Source: Clostridia bacterium
GTDB taxonomy: Bacteria > Bacillota > Clostridia > Oscillospirales > CAG-272
DNA: 49,159 nucleotides
Assembly: GCA_017531765.1 (NCBI GenBank)
Contig: JAFXKJ010000028.1
Location: forward strand, 1-49,159
Reading direction: 5' to 3'
Shown here: positions 48,092-49,159 of the stretch, piece after piece
Position numbering within the stretch: the first letter of the stretch is position 1
Layout of the letters: each line of letters starts with the position of its first letter
Program-made: the position numbers and the translations under genes
Notes under the pieces: generated by a model
What the model was told of the DNA's origin: nothing
Seen by the model: the letters and a program-made list of their open reading frames with translations, nothing else
The model's database searches: none

Positions 48092-49159
48092 TTAATTCAC
48101 ATCCATCATCGTTCCGATAAAGAACGGGATATTGTTCTCGCAATCGATCAGCATATACATAAACGGTCTGTCGAGGTATACTTCCTTGGGATCCTCAATT
48201 ACCATATCGGCCTCGTCTGTCGTTTCAACGACGGTAGCTGCTCCGGCTTTGGTGCCCTTTTCTCCGACAGAAATAAATGTCTTATGAAGCACACAGGAGA
48301 TAGAAATATTGCCGTCTGTTGATGTACCAAGACCTTCGAAATCCGCAATCAAACCATCAAACGCCTCGGTCATCCCCATACCTTTGAGAATCTCAGACAT
48401 TTCCGCGCTGTATTCCGTTTCAAACTTCGGCATAGATGTATGCACCGTTCCGTACTGCGGATTTGAAAGCAATTCGTTCAATGATTCACCCGTAAGAGAT
48501 GCAATATACTGGGATACGCTTACCCCCTCTTTGGGAAGCATTGCAACAAAGGCATATTTTCCGCCTTTATAATATTTTTTGAAACCGATGGCTTTTTCGT
48601 CCTCAAGATAGGTGCCTTCGGTACTGTACATAAACTCAACGTCCTGTTTTGTTCCGTCTTCCTTGGTAAACTTTCCGTCTCTGACTTGCTGTTTTTCGTA
48701 GATCTCCACCCACTCTGCTTCAAAAGCCAAAGCATTGATGAGATACATAACTGCTTCCTCAGGAATCGAATCCAAAATATTCGGGATCATACCATCCGTA
48801 TTTTCTTCGACCCAGTTGTTGATATCCTTAATCGTCTGCTTGTCAAACGGTGCCTTATAGATATCTGCACCGTAATAATCGGCATTTGTCTGCAGGAAAT
48901 CCTGATTCACGGTGAAGCGTTCATCCTCGGTGAACCAAATGGAGTTTGCAAGGCTCAGCTTATACTTATCGCCCTGGGGCAGATTCTTCATATAGCTGTA
49001 AAGATACAGGTTCAGATCCTCGGTGGTTATCCGAGAACGGTTTCTATCTGCTGAAGTGTTTCTTCTTCAGCACCGTTTGCCGTCATTGCCAATGCACAGA
49101 GAACCGACAAGGGAGAAATCAATGTGTTTTTGCCACTTTCTTCGCTAACCTTAAATAAA
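48092..49159 (-). pseudogene. Serpin, interrupted by a frameshift and cut by the right edge
   Basis: The minus strand encodes a serpin in two frames. The N-terminal part (49158 down to about 49028) reads NTLISPLSVLCALAMTANGA and EEETLQQIETVLG, then hits TAA at 49029-49027. The rest resumes one base out of phase as TTEDLNLYLYSYMKNLPQG and runs to the stop at 48092 with SLANSIWFTED, VMYLINALAFEAEW, a hinge EKGTKAGAATVVE, and a C-terminal DRPFMYMLIDCENNIPFFIG. Serpins trap serine or cysteine proteases. The short reactive loop follows a hinge of the inhibitory type. The beginning, including any signal peptide, lies outside the window. A sequencing error could explain the shift. Confidence 0.85.

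Overview
The window looks like a chromosomal segment of an anaerobic, endospore-forming Firmicute of class Clostridia, most likely an Oscillospiraceae/Ruminococcaceae-type gut or rumen bacterium. The reasons are a complete spoIIIA operon, spoVAC/AD/AE, rubrerythrin, an iron-sulfur L-serine dehydratase, a PPi-type phosphofructokinase, GTP-type PEPCK, strong GGAGG/AAAGG ribosome binding sites and moderate GC. Taxonomy is inference; no rRNA gene is present.

Layout. 1-383: start of GTP-dependent PEP carboxykinase (minus, cut by the left edge). 617-1339: lexA with its own LexA box over the -35. 1746-12364: one plus-strand glycogen locus, glgB-glgC-glgD-glgA-glgP plus a GH13 neopullulanase-type hydrolase, with long perfect stem-loops before glgA and glgP. 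It covers precursor supply, polymerisation, branching, phosphorolysis and hydrolysis of glycogen. 12437-19758: a minus-strand housekeeping run, coaE, a lytic transglycosylase, an M18 aminopeptidase, prfA, a Sua5-type threonylcarbamoyl-AMP synthase, a topoisomerase IV A subunit, and a 39-residue membrane microprotein. 20056-27252: a plus-strand cell-surface polymer locus, an O-antigen ligase-like protein, DUF4330, a TagO/WecA-type GlcNAc-1-P transferase, a second DUF4330-like protein, and a lipoteichoic-acid-synthase-like enzyme that appears to end in S-layer-homology motifs.

27302-31199: a frameshifted membrane-protein remnant, a zinc-dependent phospholipase C-like protein, PPi-phosphofructokinase, rubrerythrin, a hairpin repeat and an unknown membrane protein. 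31364-36708: spoIIIAA-AH followed by spoVAC, whose Shine-Dalgarno lies inside a 15-bp stem. 36887-43494: aquaporin, a 73-bp palindromic element, a polysaccharide deacetylase, a six-hairpin glycosidase-like protein, two unknown membrane proteins, L-serine dehydratase and an HPr-like protein. 43805-45212: spoVAD-spoVAE (minus), about 7 kb from spoVAC. 45418-47829: nrdR-capA-comFC with overlapping genes. 48092-49159: a serpin that leaves the window on the right and is interrupted by a frameshift.

There is no CRISPR array, tRNA, rRNA or intact transposase. I did not find an obviously new multi-gene system. The best leads are the SLH-tailed LtaS-like enzyme, the paired DUF4330 proteins around TagO, the stem that hides the spoVAC ribosome binding site, the membrane microprotein downstream of the topoisomerase gene, the AT-hook-like tail on the branching enzyme, and two frameshifted genes.
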